DNA of 64,000 nucleotides from contig NZ_CP100756.1 in assembly GCF_024266705.1 (NCBI RefSeq), positions 1,984,001 to 2,048,000 on the forward strand, read 5' to 3'. The notes beneath the pieces were generated by a model. It ran no database searches. It was not told the DNA's origin and worked only from the letters and a program-made list of their open reading frames with translations. Shown one piece after another: positions 36,710 to 45,764 of this stretch. Position 1 is the first letter of the stretch. Every line of letters begins with the position of its first letter. Source of the stretch: Natrinema gelatinilyticum (GTDB taxonomy: Archaea; Halobacteriota; Halobacteria; Halobacteriales; Natrialbaceae). The translations under genes were made by a program, and so were the position numbers.

Positions 36710-37657
36710 CTACAGCAATCCGTCGTCCGGATCGGGTTGATAGCCCTCCCCGACGGCGGTCCTGAGCGTCCGCGGATTCGTCTCGACCGTCAGGGATTCG
36801 GTTTCGAGCATCTCCCCGTCGAGACTGTACTCGACGGAGTCCCGCCTGCTCTCGATCACGAGCGACGGCGTTCGCCGGCGAACGATGTGGTCGCTATCGC
36901 GTCCGAACAGTTTCTGCATGGCTGCACCACCGAGCAGGTTCAACGCCGCGGCATCCTCGACGATCGTCACCTCGAGCAGGCCGTCCTCCACGTCGGCCTG
37001 CGCCGTTCGCGCGCCCGTGAACCGTCGACAATTCCCGATGAGGACGAACATGGCCCGTCCTTCCCACGCCCGGGTCCGTTCCCCGTTCGGCCCTTGTTCC
37101 GTCTCGACCCGGAGCGGGAGCGAGTCGAACGAGCCCATCGTCTTGAGCGTGTTCTTGACGTACGCGAGAACGCCCAGGTTCGCCTTACTCTCCGGGGTCG
37201 TGTTACTGCTCGCCTCGGCGGTGATGCCGCCGACGCAGGAGTTGAGGAAGATCCGGTCGTTCGCAATTCCGACATCGATCGACCGCCGTCTCCCCTCCTC
37301 CATCACCGAAAACGCGTGTTCGATCCCCTGGACGCCGATGTTCGTCGCAAAGTTGTTTCCCGTTCCCGCCGGGACCACGGCGAAGGTCGTCGTTTCGAGT
37401 GCATCCGCGGCCGCGAGTCCGTTGACCACGGCGTTTACCGTGCCGTCGCCGCCGACTGCGGCGACGAGGTCCGCGGTGGGGGCGACGTCGCGAGCGATTC
37501 TGTTTGCGTCACCGCCTTCCTCGGTTTTTCGAATCCTGAACCCGTGTTCGGTCCCTAATGCGACGACGTCGTCGACGTGGTCCTCGCTACCACTCACGGG
37601 ATTGAGGACGATCACGCGGTCGTCACTCTGACCGTCTGTCGACCCCTCCGATTGCAT
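36710..37657 (-). CDS. Diacylglycerol/lipid kinase family protein
   Basis: From the ATG at 37657 the protein has 315 residues. It begins with RVIVLNPVSGS, has the nucleotide loop AAVGGDGTVNAVVNG, then VVPAGTGNNFATNIG. The C-terminal half is the beta-sandwich of DagK/YegS proteins (DGLLEVTIVEDAA, SLDGEMLETESL). Such enzymes phosphorylate diacylglycerol, sphingoid bases or, in archaea, isoprenoid lipids. Substrate is undecided. The gene lies head to head with the PHP-domain gene, sharing a short promoter gap. Confidence 0.88.
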   Translation of the reverse strand: MQSEGSTDGQSDDRVIVLNPVSGSEDHVDDVVALGTEHGFRIRKTEEGGDANRIARDVAPTADLVAAVGGDGTVNAVVNGLAAADALETTTFAVVPAGTGNNFATNIGVQGIEHAFSVMEEGRRRSIDVGIANDRIFLNSCVGGITAEASSNTTPESKANLGVLAYVKNTLKTMGSFDSLPLRVETEQGPNGERTRAWEGRAMFVLIGNCRRFTGARTAQADVEDGLLEVTIVEDAAALNLLGGAAMQKLFGRDSDHIVRRRTPSLVIESRRDSVEYSLDGEMLETESLTVETNPRTLRTAVGEGYQPDPDDGLL

Positions 37658-37711
37658 GGCATGGGAAACGCCGGCCGAGGACAAAAGAGTCTGGCCGGCG
37701 TATGCGTTTCT

Positions 37712-38419
37712 GTGTATCGCGTCGACCTCCATACACACACGCGATTCTTCCACGGACACCGAGCGATCGGCGATCGGTTCGACCCCGTCGGCGTCCGCCT
37801 GCTCACAGAGATGGCCGACCGGCGCAGTCTCGACGGGGTCGTGACGACCAATCACGATTACTACACGGCGTTCGACCCGTCTCCGGACGTCGAAACGTTG
37901 CCCGGGATCGAGATCACGACGGACCGCGGCCACGTTCTCGTGGTCGGGCCCGACCCGCCCGCGGCGACGAAGCCTGGTGCCCTCTCTCCCCGCGAGGCGG
38001 TCGCGCTAGCACACGACCGCGGCTGTGCTGCCATCGTCGCGCACCCGTTTCGAAACAGCTCGGTCCGGGAACTCGATGACGTCCCGTTCGACGCGATCGA
38101 GGTCAACGGCAAACACCCCCGATCGAGACCGCTCGTCGAGGAACTGGCGGAAGACCGCGACCTGCCGCTCGTCGGCGGCAGTGACGCGCACTATCCGTTC
38201 GAGGTGGGGCGAGCGTATACCGTCATCGAGGCCGATCGGCTCACGCCCGAGGGGATCGTCGACGCGATCCGCGACGGTCGCGTGAGTGCGCGCGTCCACC
38301 GATCGTGGTACGATCGGTTGCTACGCAAAGGCTACCGGACCATCCACGACCGCAAGCGGGTCATCGACGCGCTCGAGCGGCCGACGCCCGGCGTCGGACG
38401 GCCACCGGGCGAGGACTGA
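37712..38419 (+). CDS. PHP-domain phosphoesterase
   Basis: From the GTG at 37712 the protein has 235 residues. The PHP metal motifs are clear: YRVDLHTHTRFFHG at the start, VTTNHDYY, PGIEITTDRGHVLV, AIVAHPF and GGSDAHYP. It is a metal-dependent phosphoesterase of unknown substrate, similar to the archaeal RNase/nucleotide PHP proteins. GTG is the only usable start close to the first motif. It is divergent from the lipid kinase gene. Confidence 0.88.
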   Translation: MYRVDLHTHTRFFHGHRAIGDRFDPVGVRLLTEMADRRSLDGVVTTNHDYYTAFDPSPDVETLPGIEITTDRGHVLVVGPDPPAATKPGALSPREAVALAHDRGCAAIVAHPFRNSSVRELDDVPFDAIEVNGKHPRSRPLVEELAEDRDLPLVGGSDAHYPFEVGRAYTVIEADRLTPEGIVDAIRDGRVSARVHRSWYDRLLRKGYRTIHDRKRVIDALERPTPGVGRPPGED

Positions 38420-38489
38420 CGACCCGCAGCCGAGTTCGTTCGCCGCTCCTGATCGGGAGCGGTCGTCTTCACGATGCTCGATGAACTTG

Positions 38490-38981
38490 TCAAAGAAACC
38501 GTTCATCGGCTTGTTTCGATCGGATTGTTGACTTCGGTGCGTCGAGCCAGCCCGTGTCTGCATCACTCGGAACATCGAAGTCGGGGACGAACGGTTTGAT
38601 ATCCAGTAACGGCGTCTGATCGATGACGTCGATTCCCCGAACAGTTACTTTGTGATCTGTGACGGAATCGATCTCGACAACAGAGAGTCCGATCGGATTT
38701 GGACGCTGCGGTGCCCGCGTGGCGAAAACACCTCGTTTTTCGTCGTCGAGAAACGGCTCAACCTGCAAGGAAGCAGTGTCAGCAGATGCGTGAAAATGAT
38801 ACAGCAAGATACAGTGAGAAAACCCGTTCAGATCCTGCAACCCATCCGCGTATAACTCATATACCTCGACGATCCCGACTACGGCATCTGTCCCAACCGG
38901 TTGGATCGGCATTCCGTCCGGCGATTCGAACGGCGTCCGAATCACTCCAATCGACTCGTACTCGAACTGGTCTTCAGGCAC
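38490..38981 (-). CDS. trmO: tRNA N6-methyltransferase TrmO (TsaA/YaeB family)
   Basis: The 163-residue protein has the TrmO signature RAPQRPNPIGLSVVEI and the beta-barrel start YESIGVIRTPFE, followed by EVYELYADGLQDLNGFSHCILLYHFH. The enzyme methylates threonylcarbamoyladenosine at position 37 of tRNA-Thr, using SAM. The length is usual for the archaeal form. It stands alone. Confidence 0.9.
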   Translation of the reverse strand: MPEDQFEYESIGVIRTPFESPDGMPIQPVGTDAVVGIVEVYELYADGLQDLNGFSHCILLYHFHASADTASLQVEPFLDDEKRGVFATRAPQRPNPIGLSVVEIDSVTDHKVTVRGIDVIDQTPLLDIKPFVPDFDVPSDADTGWLDAPKSTIRSKQADERFL

Positions 38982-39241
38982 GTCTCTCGTTTGGTCTTCG
39001 AGTGAGAAATCAGTGTCGTGACAGGCTCGGCCCCTTCCGTCCCGAATCGGTGCTCCCTCATTGAGTGAAAATCTGATGGGGTGAGGTGTCCCTTAAGAAT
39101 CCGCCTCCGTTTTGTGCCGAATTGGTCGAGGACGCATTCGATCTACGGTTCGCGACAGCGGTTCGAGGATAGCGGCTCTTTGAGACCAATATTCGGTACG
39201 TATTCGCGGAGGAGCGACCGCCAGTGTACGGAACCGACCGG

Positions 39242-39730
39242 TCAGTCGTTACCGTCTGGGAAGCAGTTGAACTCGATGGTAACGAAGTCGATAGTTTCGC
39301 CATCCGTGTTCACTGCGACGACCCGATACCGACCGTGGAACGGTCGGTGGCCGAGCGATTGCTCGTACAGGAGCTGTCCCTCGTTTACGCCTACTTTGTT
39401 CGCCATCAGTTCGGCGTCCTCCGCCGCAACTGGAATCGTGTACGCCAGCGCGCCGGACGCGTCGTACACGTCAAGGCTGTCGATATCCTTTTCTCGGACG
39501 TCGTCGACGGACAGTGGAACCGCGAGCCTCACGTTGTCGTCTTCGACCGTCCCGCGAGCGCCATTGTTGAGAACGTCCCCGTCGCCGTGAGCAAGGGCGT
39601 TCGTATGACAATCGACCGTGTCGAAACTACCGACCGTGTTGGAGCCACTCGATGCCGATCCGCTACAGCCGGCCATTCCGGCGACGGCCGCACTGCCGAC
39701 GATGGCCAGCAATCCTCGTCTCGAAGACAT
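39242..39730 (-). CDS. Predicted lipoprotein, Tat-type signal
   Basis: The 162-residue protein begins SSRRGLLAIVGSAAVAGMAGC, a twin-arginine stretch, a hydrophobic core and the lipobox AGMAGC. This is the usual arrangement for a haloarchaeal lipid-anchored surface protein. The mature part is acidic and beta-rich, with no recognised domain (VRLAVPLSVDDVREKDID, RVVAVNTDGETIDFV). It stands alone with an AT-rich upstream region. Confidence 0.8.
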   Translation of the reverse strand: MSSRRGLLAIVGSAAVAGMAGCSGSASSGSNTVGSFDTVDCHTNALAHGDGDVLNNGARGTVEDDNVRLAVPLSVDDVREKDIDSLDVYDASGALAYTIPVAAEDAELMANKVGVNEGQLLYEQSLGHRPFHGRYRVVAVNTDGETIDFVTIEFNCFPDGND

Positions 39731-39957
39731 ACAGTAAACTTCTAATTTGACAGGAAATATATTTCGGTTCCGCTAACTCGGAATACTTGATTTGTGTAGC
39801 GACTGCGGCGCGAGAGACACGCTCGCTATGCAGCAAGCACACCGCTACGTATCGGTATTCTCGGGGTGCATTCGCCGATCACGTTCCAGGAACGGAGAAC
39901 GCGGCGAGGAACATCCCGATGGGCAGAGTTTAATCCGTTCGTCCGGAGATTCCGGAT

Positions 39958-41235
39958 ATGCCGGTCCGCCGAGTTCGTGACGCGGTCGACGCTGTCCCGA
40001 AGCAGACGGCGCTGGTCGTCGGGCTAATCAGCGGCTCGCAGTTCGCTAATCACGCGTTTCTCGTCCTCCTCCCACCCATCCTCCCGCTCCTCTCTTCGGA
40101 CCTCGGCGTCTCCATCGCGATGTTAGGAGTGGCTCTCGGCGCGCAGGCGCTGGTCAACACCGCGTTCCAACTTCCGTTCGGATATCTGGGGGACCACTAC
40201 GACCGGACGATCGCACTCGCGCTCTCGTCAGTGTTGGGCGCGGCTGGCGCCATCGTCACGGCGCTCGCAACCAATTTCCCCGAACTCCTCGTCGGTCAGG
40301 TCGTCCTCGGCATCGGCGTCGCTGGCCATCACCCCGCCCACTATCCACTGCTATCTGATGCGACGACGGAGGACACGCGCGGCCGCGCGTTTGCTGTATA
40401 CAACTTCGGCGGTAGCCTCGGGTTCGCGACGCCGCCAGTATTCATCACGGCGATCATCTCGATTCCGGGGTTAACGTGGCGCCACGCCATCGGCACGCTG
40501 GGCCTGATCGGCCTCGTGTACGCGGTAGTCATCACGGCCGTCTTCGCTTGGCGTGTCGACGACGATATCTCTGCCCCGAACGTCGAGCCGTCGGCGGCCG
40601 AGGACCCACTGACCGATCGAATCCGTTCAGAGCTTCGGACGCTCGTCTCCGAACCGGGTATCCTCGCGGTGGCGGTCCTCGCGCTATTCGCGTCGACCGC
40701 CAACTGGGGTGTGACCTCCTACGCCGTCGTGTTCCTGACGGACGTGTACGGCCTGTCGCTGGGTCTCGCGAACCTGACGCTGACGGGTCTGTTCGTCGTG
40801 GGGGCGGGCGCAATCCTTGCCGGCGGATATCTCACCGACCGGTTCGGCGGTGGCCGGGTCCTCATCGTCAGTTTCCTCGGCTTCACGGCTCTGGTAGGCC
40901 TCATCGCAGCACGCCTCGTCCCCGCAACGGTCGCAGTCGGGTTGTTCCTCGTGCTGGGCGCCGTGCGGAGCATGGCCGGCCCCGCTCGAGACGAACTGAC
41001 CGAACGGCTCGCCGCCCGAGGGACCGTCGCGAAGAGCTTCGCCATCGTTACCATCGGTATCATGCTGGGAAGCACGATCGCGCCACCGGCCTTCGGCTAC
41101 ATCATCCAGTGGATCGGCGTCGAGGCGGCGTTCGTCGCTGTGGCTGGCGTCGGCCTCGCGTCGACTGTCGTCACGCTGTTCGTCGTCGCCGAGTTCGCCG
41201 ACGCTCGACGGGGGACGTCGGCGGCCGGAGACTGA
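39958..41235 (+). CDS. MFS transporter
   Basis: The 425-residue protein has about 12 membrane helices and the loop between helices 2 and 3 with PFGYLGDHYDRTIAL, an MFS motif A variant. A central cytoplasmic loop (AEDPLTDRIRSELRTLVSE) divides the halves. The second half repeats the motif as AGGYLTDRFGGGRVL. Such transporters exchange small solutes or drugs; nothing close by indicates which. Confidence 0.9.
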   Translation: MPVRRVRDAVDAVPKQTALVVGLISGSQFANHAFLVLLPPILPLLSSDLGVSIAMLGVALGAQALVNTAFQLPFGYLGDHYDRTIALALSSVLGAAGAIVTALATNFPELLVGQVVLGIGVAGHHPAHYPLLSDATTEDTRGRAFAVYNFGGSLGFATPPVFITAIISIPGLTWRHAIGTLGLIGLVYAVVITAVFAWRVDDDISAPNVEPSAAEDPLTDRIRSELRTLVSEPGILAVAVLALFASTANWGVTSYAVVFLTDVYGLSLGLANLTLTGLFVVGAGAILAGGYLTDRFGGGRVLIVSFLGFTALVGLIAARLVPATVAVGLFLVLGAVRSMAGPARDELTERLAARGTVAKSFAIVTIGIMLGSTIAPPAFGYIIQWIGVEAAFVAVAGVGLASTVVTLFVVAEFADARRGTSAAGD

Positions 41236-41454
41236 TCGGGACGTTCGGAGCGAGACAGAGAGCAGGTACGTTGTGACGGCGAATACAGGGACACCAATAC
41301 CCGCAGTCCCGAAGAAACGGCGGTAACAACTGTCGTTGAGAGGGGGATAGACGAACGGACGGGGTGCTGTGAACTCCGTTTATAGATAGTTCCATTCCCG
41401 AGTTGAATAGCGTTTCAAGACACCGGACCGCAACAGTCGGACCGGGCCCGAACG

Positions 41455-41828
41455 ATGGACGTGACAAACGCCGCCGAAAAGACCGAGTGGGACCATCCAG
41501 CTCAGGTGACGAGGACACCGCTCTCAGAGAGTGTCGAGAGCGTGTTCGACGGGAATACCGTCCGCTCGGCCGAAGTCACGTTTCGATCGGGCGAACGAAC
41601 CACGTTCCACACTCACGGCGGCATACAGGTGCTGTCCGTCACCGAGGGGGTGGGAATCGTGGCGACGCGTGACGAAGAGCACGAGGTATCGCAAGGTGAT
41701 CTGATCGTCTTTCCTCCGGCGAAGAACACTGGCACGGGACCGAAGAAGACGCGACGGCTCCGTTCAGCCACGTCTCTTTCCTCGCAGAATCGGGAGCCGG
41801 TCAGCTGACGGTTCTCGAGTCTCCGTGA
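41455..41828 (+). pseudogene. Cupin-domain protein with a one-base frameshift
   Basis: The first 87 codons read as a single-domain cupin: SAEVTFRSGERTTFHTHGGIQVLSVTEG with the metal histidines of motif 1, and VSQGDLIVFPP before motif 2. At about 41716-41719 the frame slips. In the zero frame the tail becomes a basic nonsense sequence (AKNTGTGPKKTRR). In the -1 frame it reads GEEHWHGTEEDATAPFSHVS, the expected cupin motif 2, ending at 41828. One missing G in CCGGGC explains it. Either the gene is broken or this is a sequence error. Confidence 0.85.
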
Positions 41829-41986
41829 GCCCGGAACGTAGGCGTTCGACTGAAACGGGGGAGTCGCCAGCGACCGAGACGCGCCACCTGTTCAGCAGTA
41901 GCTAAGCGTTCTATTCGGCTACTGTCACGACCTGAGTGCTGAGTACTGGGGGTGAGTTCATCAAACAGGCCCGTCAGAAAACTCAC

Positions 41987-42394
41987 TCATCTATCCGGCG
42001 GTGACTGCACGCAGAAGCCGTTCCCCTGGGGGTCGCGCATGACCGTCCAGGTCTCGGTGTACGGTCCAGTCGTTTCGGTATTGGTCTCGACGACTGATGC
42101 CCCGAGTTCTGTGAGCCGTTCGACCTCGCCCTCACGGTCGCCAGCATTGAGGTCGAGGTGGATCGGGATGTGGTCTGGCGACGAGCGGGGCATTTTCTTG
42201 AAATATAGTCGGGGACCGTGGCCCTCTGGGTCGATGGCCGCCGCGGCCGCGTTGACGTCCCCGTCTTCGGCCTCGATAGCCTCGAGCAGTCCTGGCGGGG
42301 CCTCCTGGATTTCGTAGCCCACTGCTGCCGCCCAGAACTCGGCAAGGCGTCCAGGGTCGTCACAGGCAAAGGTGATGTTGGTGAGCGTTGCCAT
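41987..42394 (-). CDS. VOC-family (glyoxalase-like) protein
   Basis: The 135-residue protein has two beta-alpha-beta-beta-beta halves. The first starts LTNITFACDDPGRLAEFWAAAVGY; the second contains VPIHLDL-type and WTVMRDPQGNGFCVQ segments, the common layout of VOC dioxygenase/glyoxalase relatives of small size. Metal ligands cannot be assigned with certainty. Substrate unknown. Confidence 0.85.
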   Translation of the reverse strand: MATLTNITFACDDPGRLAEFWAAAVGYEIQEAPPGLLEAIEAEDGDVNAAAAAIDPEGHGPRLYFKKMPRSSPDHIPIHLDLNAGDREGEVERLTELGASVVETNTETTGPYTETWTVMRDPQGNGFCVQSPPDR

Positions 42395-42906
42395 GGTCTA
42401 TAGTCGGTGTTCACCTCGATAACTGTTCACCGCGGACGATTTCTTTTGAGAGTAGTGCTGATAGAAGACACTGTCAGATACGCGTCCTGTATGTAGCACG
42501 AATCTATCACAACTACAGTTACCTGACAGAGGTGTCAACGTCAGGTCGACACAGCTCCCTCCTGGCTGTTTCGGGAACCGATTCCGAGACTGAATATCTC
42601 GAGCGTGTTATCACAAAGCCGCCACAATCGAGGCCAGCACGTTCTCTTCCAGAGTACTAACAATAGATATAAGTATCGACAATTCGAATCGAAGACTGGA
42701 AGTCAATCTCCAGTATAGGGGACGTCATCGAAACGTCCCGGGTGATAGGAGCACCCGAGACTCGGCTTCCGCCCCACGGAAGGAACGGTTGCCATGATTC
42801 CGTTGATTCTACCGGGATATAAACGTCCCGCACGGCAGTCGAATCGCCAGCCACGACCGGCCTCGAGTCCGGTGTCGAACCCAAACCGAATCGTGAGGGT
42901 CGGTCG
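42395..42906. other. Gap upstream of the small Cys-rich protein
   Basis: About 510 bases contain no convincing gene. A TATA-like GATATAAAC (about 42816-42824) lies some 85 bases before the next gene and could be its promoter. A second AT-rich tract (42660-42690) is also present. Confidence 0.4.
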
Positions 42907-43107
42907 ATGAGTAGCGACCCCACAACGGATGATCGCGCGGCGAGTGGTCGCGACGGAGGCGACGACTCGTCGTCGGTGCTCCTCGAGTGTCCGACCTGTT
43001 ACGATCCGGTCCTGTTCGCCATCGTCACGGGCCGTCAGAGTGGCACCGTCGAACCTTGCGGCTGTGGCGTGCCGCCGGACCTGTTCGACCGCATACGGGA
43101 GGAGTAG
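42907..43107 (+). CDS. Small Cys-containing (zinc-ribbon-like) protein
   Basis: The 66-residue frame has a disordered acidic start and a short core with VLLECPTCYDPV and then VEPCGCG. Two CxxC/CxC pairs about 20 residues apart suggest a small zinc-binding ribbon. Many haloarchaea encode such 50-70 residue zinc proteins. It ends just before the toxin remnant. Confidence 0.6.
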   Translation: MSSDPTTDDRAASGRDGGDDSSSVLLECPTCYDPVLFAIVTGRQSGTVEPCGCGVPPDLFDRIREE

Positions 43108-43217
43108 GCGGGCCGGGGCTCGAGCGGCTTGCGCACGCCCCCACGTCTCGACCGCTTCGTCAGTCGTCGGCGGTGTAGGCCCCGCTTCGATGTTCGATTC
43201 GGTGTACCTCGAGGACA

Positions 43218-43225
43218 GAAGTATC
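43218..43225. repeat. Target duplication, left copy (IS5-type)
   Basis: GAAGTATC occurs directly before the IS end here and directly after the other end (45549-45556). An 8-base duplication fits IS5-family (ISH1-type) insertion. Confidence 0.9.
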
Positions 43226-43995
43226 TGCCGTGTTGAATAGCGATCCAATCGGCTGATATCACGGGTTAGAAGGGCGAAGCCGAGGAAATCGATTCTGACC
43301 TATGGAAGTCGATCTCCTCGACTTCGTTGAGCAGTGTCGGCACCTAGCCAAACAAGCGTTGGGGAAGCACGCGGGCGAGCCCGCCAGCGGCGGGTTCGCC
43401 CGCTGGGTGCACGTCGTTCTGCACTGTTTCCGGCTCGAAGACGGCCACAGCTACCGTGAAACGCCGAATCGGCTGAAGTACATGACCGAGATTCGTGATG
43501 TGCTCGGCTTAGACCGAGACGATCTTCCTGAGTTCACCACGATCTACAAATCGTTCGACCGTCTCAAAATGTGGGTGTGGCGGCCGTTGCTGCGCGTTTC
43601 AGCGCAGCAACACCCGCAGTCTGGTCACGCAGCTCTCGACAGTACGTTCTTCGACCGCCGCTCAGCCTCCTCGTACTACCGCCAGCGGTCTGGAAGTGAC
43701 GTGCAGACGCTGAAAGTGACGACATTAACCGATGTAGACTCACTCGCTGTTCTCGACGTGCATATCTCAACACGGTGGAAACACGATACGAAGACTGGGC
43801 CGCAGGTCGTCCGCCGGAACGCGGACGACCTGCTGTCCGTCTCGGCTGACAAAGCCTTCCACAACTGGCACACCAAGTACGAATTCTATGCGCTCGGTGT
43901 CGAACCGCTCATCTTACAACGTGGATCGAGACCACTCACGGTAGGACATAACGCGCTCATCCGGGCAAAAGGCTACTCACAGTGCTGGATGGCCG

Positions 43996-44000
43996 AAACT
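43996..44000. repeat. Target duplication, left copy (ISH3)
   Basis: AAACT directly before ISH3 repeats at 45389-45393 directly after it. Five bases is the usual ISH3-family duplication. Confidence 0.9.
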
Positions 44001-45388
44001 CAGTACTTCACAAAGCCGTTAATTGAGAAGTCCGCTTGCTGAGTTGTGTCCAAGCAAGCAAAGCAAGCGGACGGTTCAATCCACGAGGACCAGCTCCTTA
44101 ACTTCCTCGTCAACTCCATTGACGAGGAAGTCGATCTTGACCTCGGCAAGAATGCTGAGGTCGACGCAGAAGACATCTACGAGGTCCTCGTCGGCGCATG
44201 CGCCGACGGGACCTCGGTCTCCAAACTCTGTGAGAACAGCGCAGACTCGCCCCACGAAAACACGGTTCTGTACCACCTCCGCGAGAAATTCGAGCTCAAG
44301 TCGGTTGAACGAGCCGGGAACGCGCTCCTTCAGAAGAACGTGCTTGAGGTCCTTCCTGAGCAGGTGGAGGTCGTCGCCGACCTCCACCTGCGGCCCTACT
44401 ATGGTGATGAAAACGACACAGACGGTCTCTATCACTCGGAAGCGAAACGTGGAACCACTGCGTTCCATGCCTATGCCACTCTCTACGCGCGTGTACAGAA
44501 CAAGCGCTATACGCTGGCGGTGCGTCGTCTCACCGACGGCGACACCGCCAGCAGCGTCCTTGCTGAGTTTCTCGGGATTCTCGACGGCCTTGACCTCAGC
44601 GTCAAGGCCGTCTATCTTGACCGTGAATTTTACGATAGCAAGTGTCTCACGCTGCTTCAGGCGCACAACCACGCCTACGTGATGCCGATCATCCGTTGGG
44701 GACAGACGATCAAGCAGGAACTCTCGGAAGGTTGGAGCCGCGTCATCCAGCATGATCTGACGGCGAAACTCGACGGTCACAGCTGGACCGTCGAGTTTCC
44801 CGTCTACATCGACTGTTCCTACCAAAACGGGCGGTACGACGAACATGGGGTGGCGCGTCACGGCTACGCCGCTGACGCGCCGTTTATCGACTCACCACGC
44901 GACGCCCGATACCACTACGCGAAACGCTTCGCTATCGAGGCGACGTACCGGCTCTCCGAGCAAAGCATTGCAACGACGACAACGCAAAATCCGGTGGTTC
45001 GGCTGTTGTACGTCGTGGTGAGTCTGCTGTTACAGAACGTTTGGCGGTACTTGCACTGGGAATATGTGGCGACGCCCCGCCGTGGCGGGCGTCGCCTCTG
45101 GTCCTGGTCTTTCAAGGAGTTCATCAAGATGGTGTGCCGGGCAGCATGGACGGCCCTCGCGGTGCGTCGGGCCGTCCCTGCAAATCGGCCACCGGACGAT
45201 CGGTTCCACCGCTAACGCTCGACCGAGCCAGCCTCTCTGCGAGTGGCAACGCCGTCGCGTCGGCGGCTGACCGCCGCCGACAGCGACGACTCTGTTCAAT
45301 CTTCGGTCAGAACTACCGTTAATCACTACCGATCAGGACAAAACTGCGGCTTCAGCCTGAGTGAGCAGGGACGCTTTGTGAGGTACTG
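44001..45388 (+). mobile_element. ISH3-family insertion sequence
   Basis: The 1388-base element has imperfect terminal inverted repeats, CAGTACTTCACAAAGC on the left and, inverted on the right, CAGTACCTCACAAAGC. It is flanked by the duplication AAACT. The length is that expected of ISH3. One intact transposase gene fills it. It entered the IS5-family transposase gene after that element had settled in the toxin gene. Confidence 0.92.
44046..45215 (+). CDS. ISH3-family transposase
   Basis: The 389-residue protein starts at a GTG (MSKQAKQADGS when initiated). DDE-type landmarks are VVADLHLRPYYG, VKAVYLDREFYDSKCL and, near the end, AIEATYRLSEQSIATTTTQNP, the typical ISH3 C-terminal motif. A cluster of aromatic and basic residues (WRYLHWEYVATPRRGGRR) follows. 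The frame is intact, so the element may still move. Confidence 0.93.
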   Translation: MSKQAKQADGSIHEDQLLNFLVNSIDEEVDLDLGKNAEVDAEDIYEVLVGACADGTSVSKLCENSADSPHENTVLYHLREKFELKSVERAGNALLQKNVLEVLPEQVEVVADLHLRPYYGDENDTDGLYHSEAKRGTTAFHAYATLYARVQNKRYTLAVRRLTDGDTASSVLAEFLGILDGLDLSVKAVYLDREFYDSKCLTLLQAHNHAYVMPIIRWGQTIKQELSEGWSRVIQHDLTAKLDGHSWTVEFPVYIDCSYQNGRYDEHGVARHGYAADAPFIDSPRDARYHYAKRFAIEATYRLSEQSIATTTTQNPVVRLLYVVVSLLLQNVWRYLHWEYVATPRRGGRRLWSWSFKEFIKMVCRAAWTALAVRRAVPANRPPDDRFHR

Positions 45389-45548
45389 AAACTTCCTACT
45401 CAACGACGAAGCGCTCGCTCGGCGACGCCGTGCGAGCGCTGGGCTGGTATCGACAGTTTCGTGAGATCGTCCTCATGTTCGCCATCGCCAATATAGAACC
45501 GCTCTGTGAGCCACTCTAACTATGATTCAGTAGCTATTCAACACGGCA

Positions 45549-45556
45549 GAAGTATC
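45549..45556. repeat. Target duplication, right copy (IS5-type)
   Basis: This is the second copy of GAAGTATC, matching 43218-43225 and marking the right boundary of the IS5-family element. Confidence 0.9.
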
Positions 45557-45764
45557 GTCGCTGAGGATACACGCGAGGCGATACTGTCCGATTCGAAGTT
45601 TTGAGAAGGGACCGCCGGTCAGCGACTCGAGAGAGTCGTCCGGATCACGCCGTTCTGCGTCCACGACTTCGTCGAGTTTCGAGACGATGCGGTCCTGGAC
45701 GTGCGGATCGAGTCCATCGAATTGATCGGCGGCACGGTGCGTGAATTTCCAGGTCCAGTCCCCG

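Larger units (their letters stand above)
43302..45519 (+). pseudogene. IS5-family transposase, split by ISH3
   Basis: Codons 1-233 (43302-44000) and the last 41 codons plus stop (45394-45519) rejoin exactly when ISH3 and one duplication are removed, giving 274 residues. DDE landmarks are AALDSTFFD (first Asp) and VSADKAF (second Asp). The Y-(2)-R-(3)-E-(6)-K signature would read YSQCWMAETSYSTTK, with Cys in place of Arg. The ISH3 insertion separates the Glu from the Lys. The gene is therefore broken twice: by insertion and by substitution. Confidence 0.9.
43226..45548 (+). mobile_element. IS5-family element interrupted by ISH3
   Basis: The element begins TGCCGTGTTGAATAG and ends with its inverse, CTATTCAACACGGCA, a 15-base terminal inverted repeat. 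It is flanked by direct repeats GAAGTATC. Without ISH3 and one five-base duplication its length is 930 bases, which is normal for the family. Its first 57 bases are identical to the reverse complement of window positions 1-57, so the genome holds at least two copies. It sits inside the RelE-type toxin gene. Confidence 0.9.

Noticed and set aside
41700-41730. Programmed -1 frameshift in the cupin gene
   Set aside because: There is no heptameric slippery site or following pseudoknot-like stem; a simple base loss explains it better.
42703-43248. 181-residue minus-strand frame reaching into the IS5 end
   Set aside because: It mirrors the small Cys-rich gene and picks up its start from the IS terminal repeat; the same artificial start occurs at position 35.
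44076-44861. 261-residue frame antisense to the ISH3 transposase
   Set aside because: The sense frame is a complete ISH3 transposase within matched inverted repeats.
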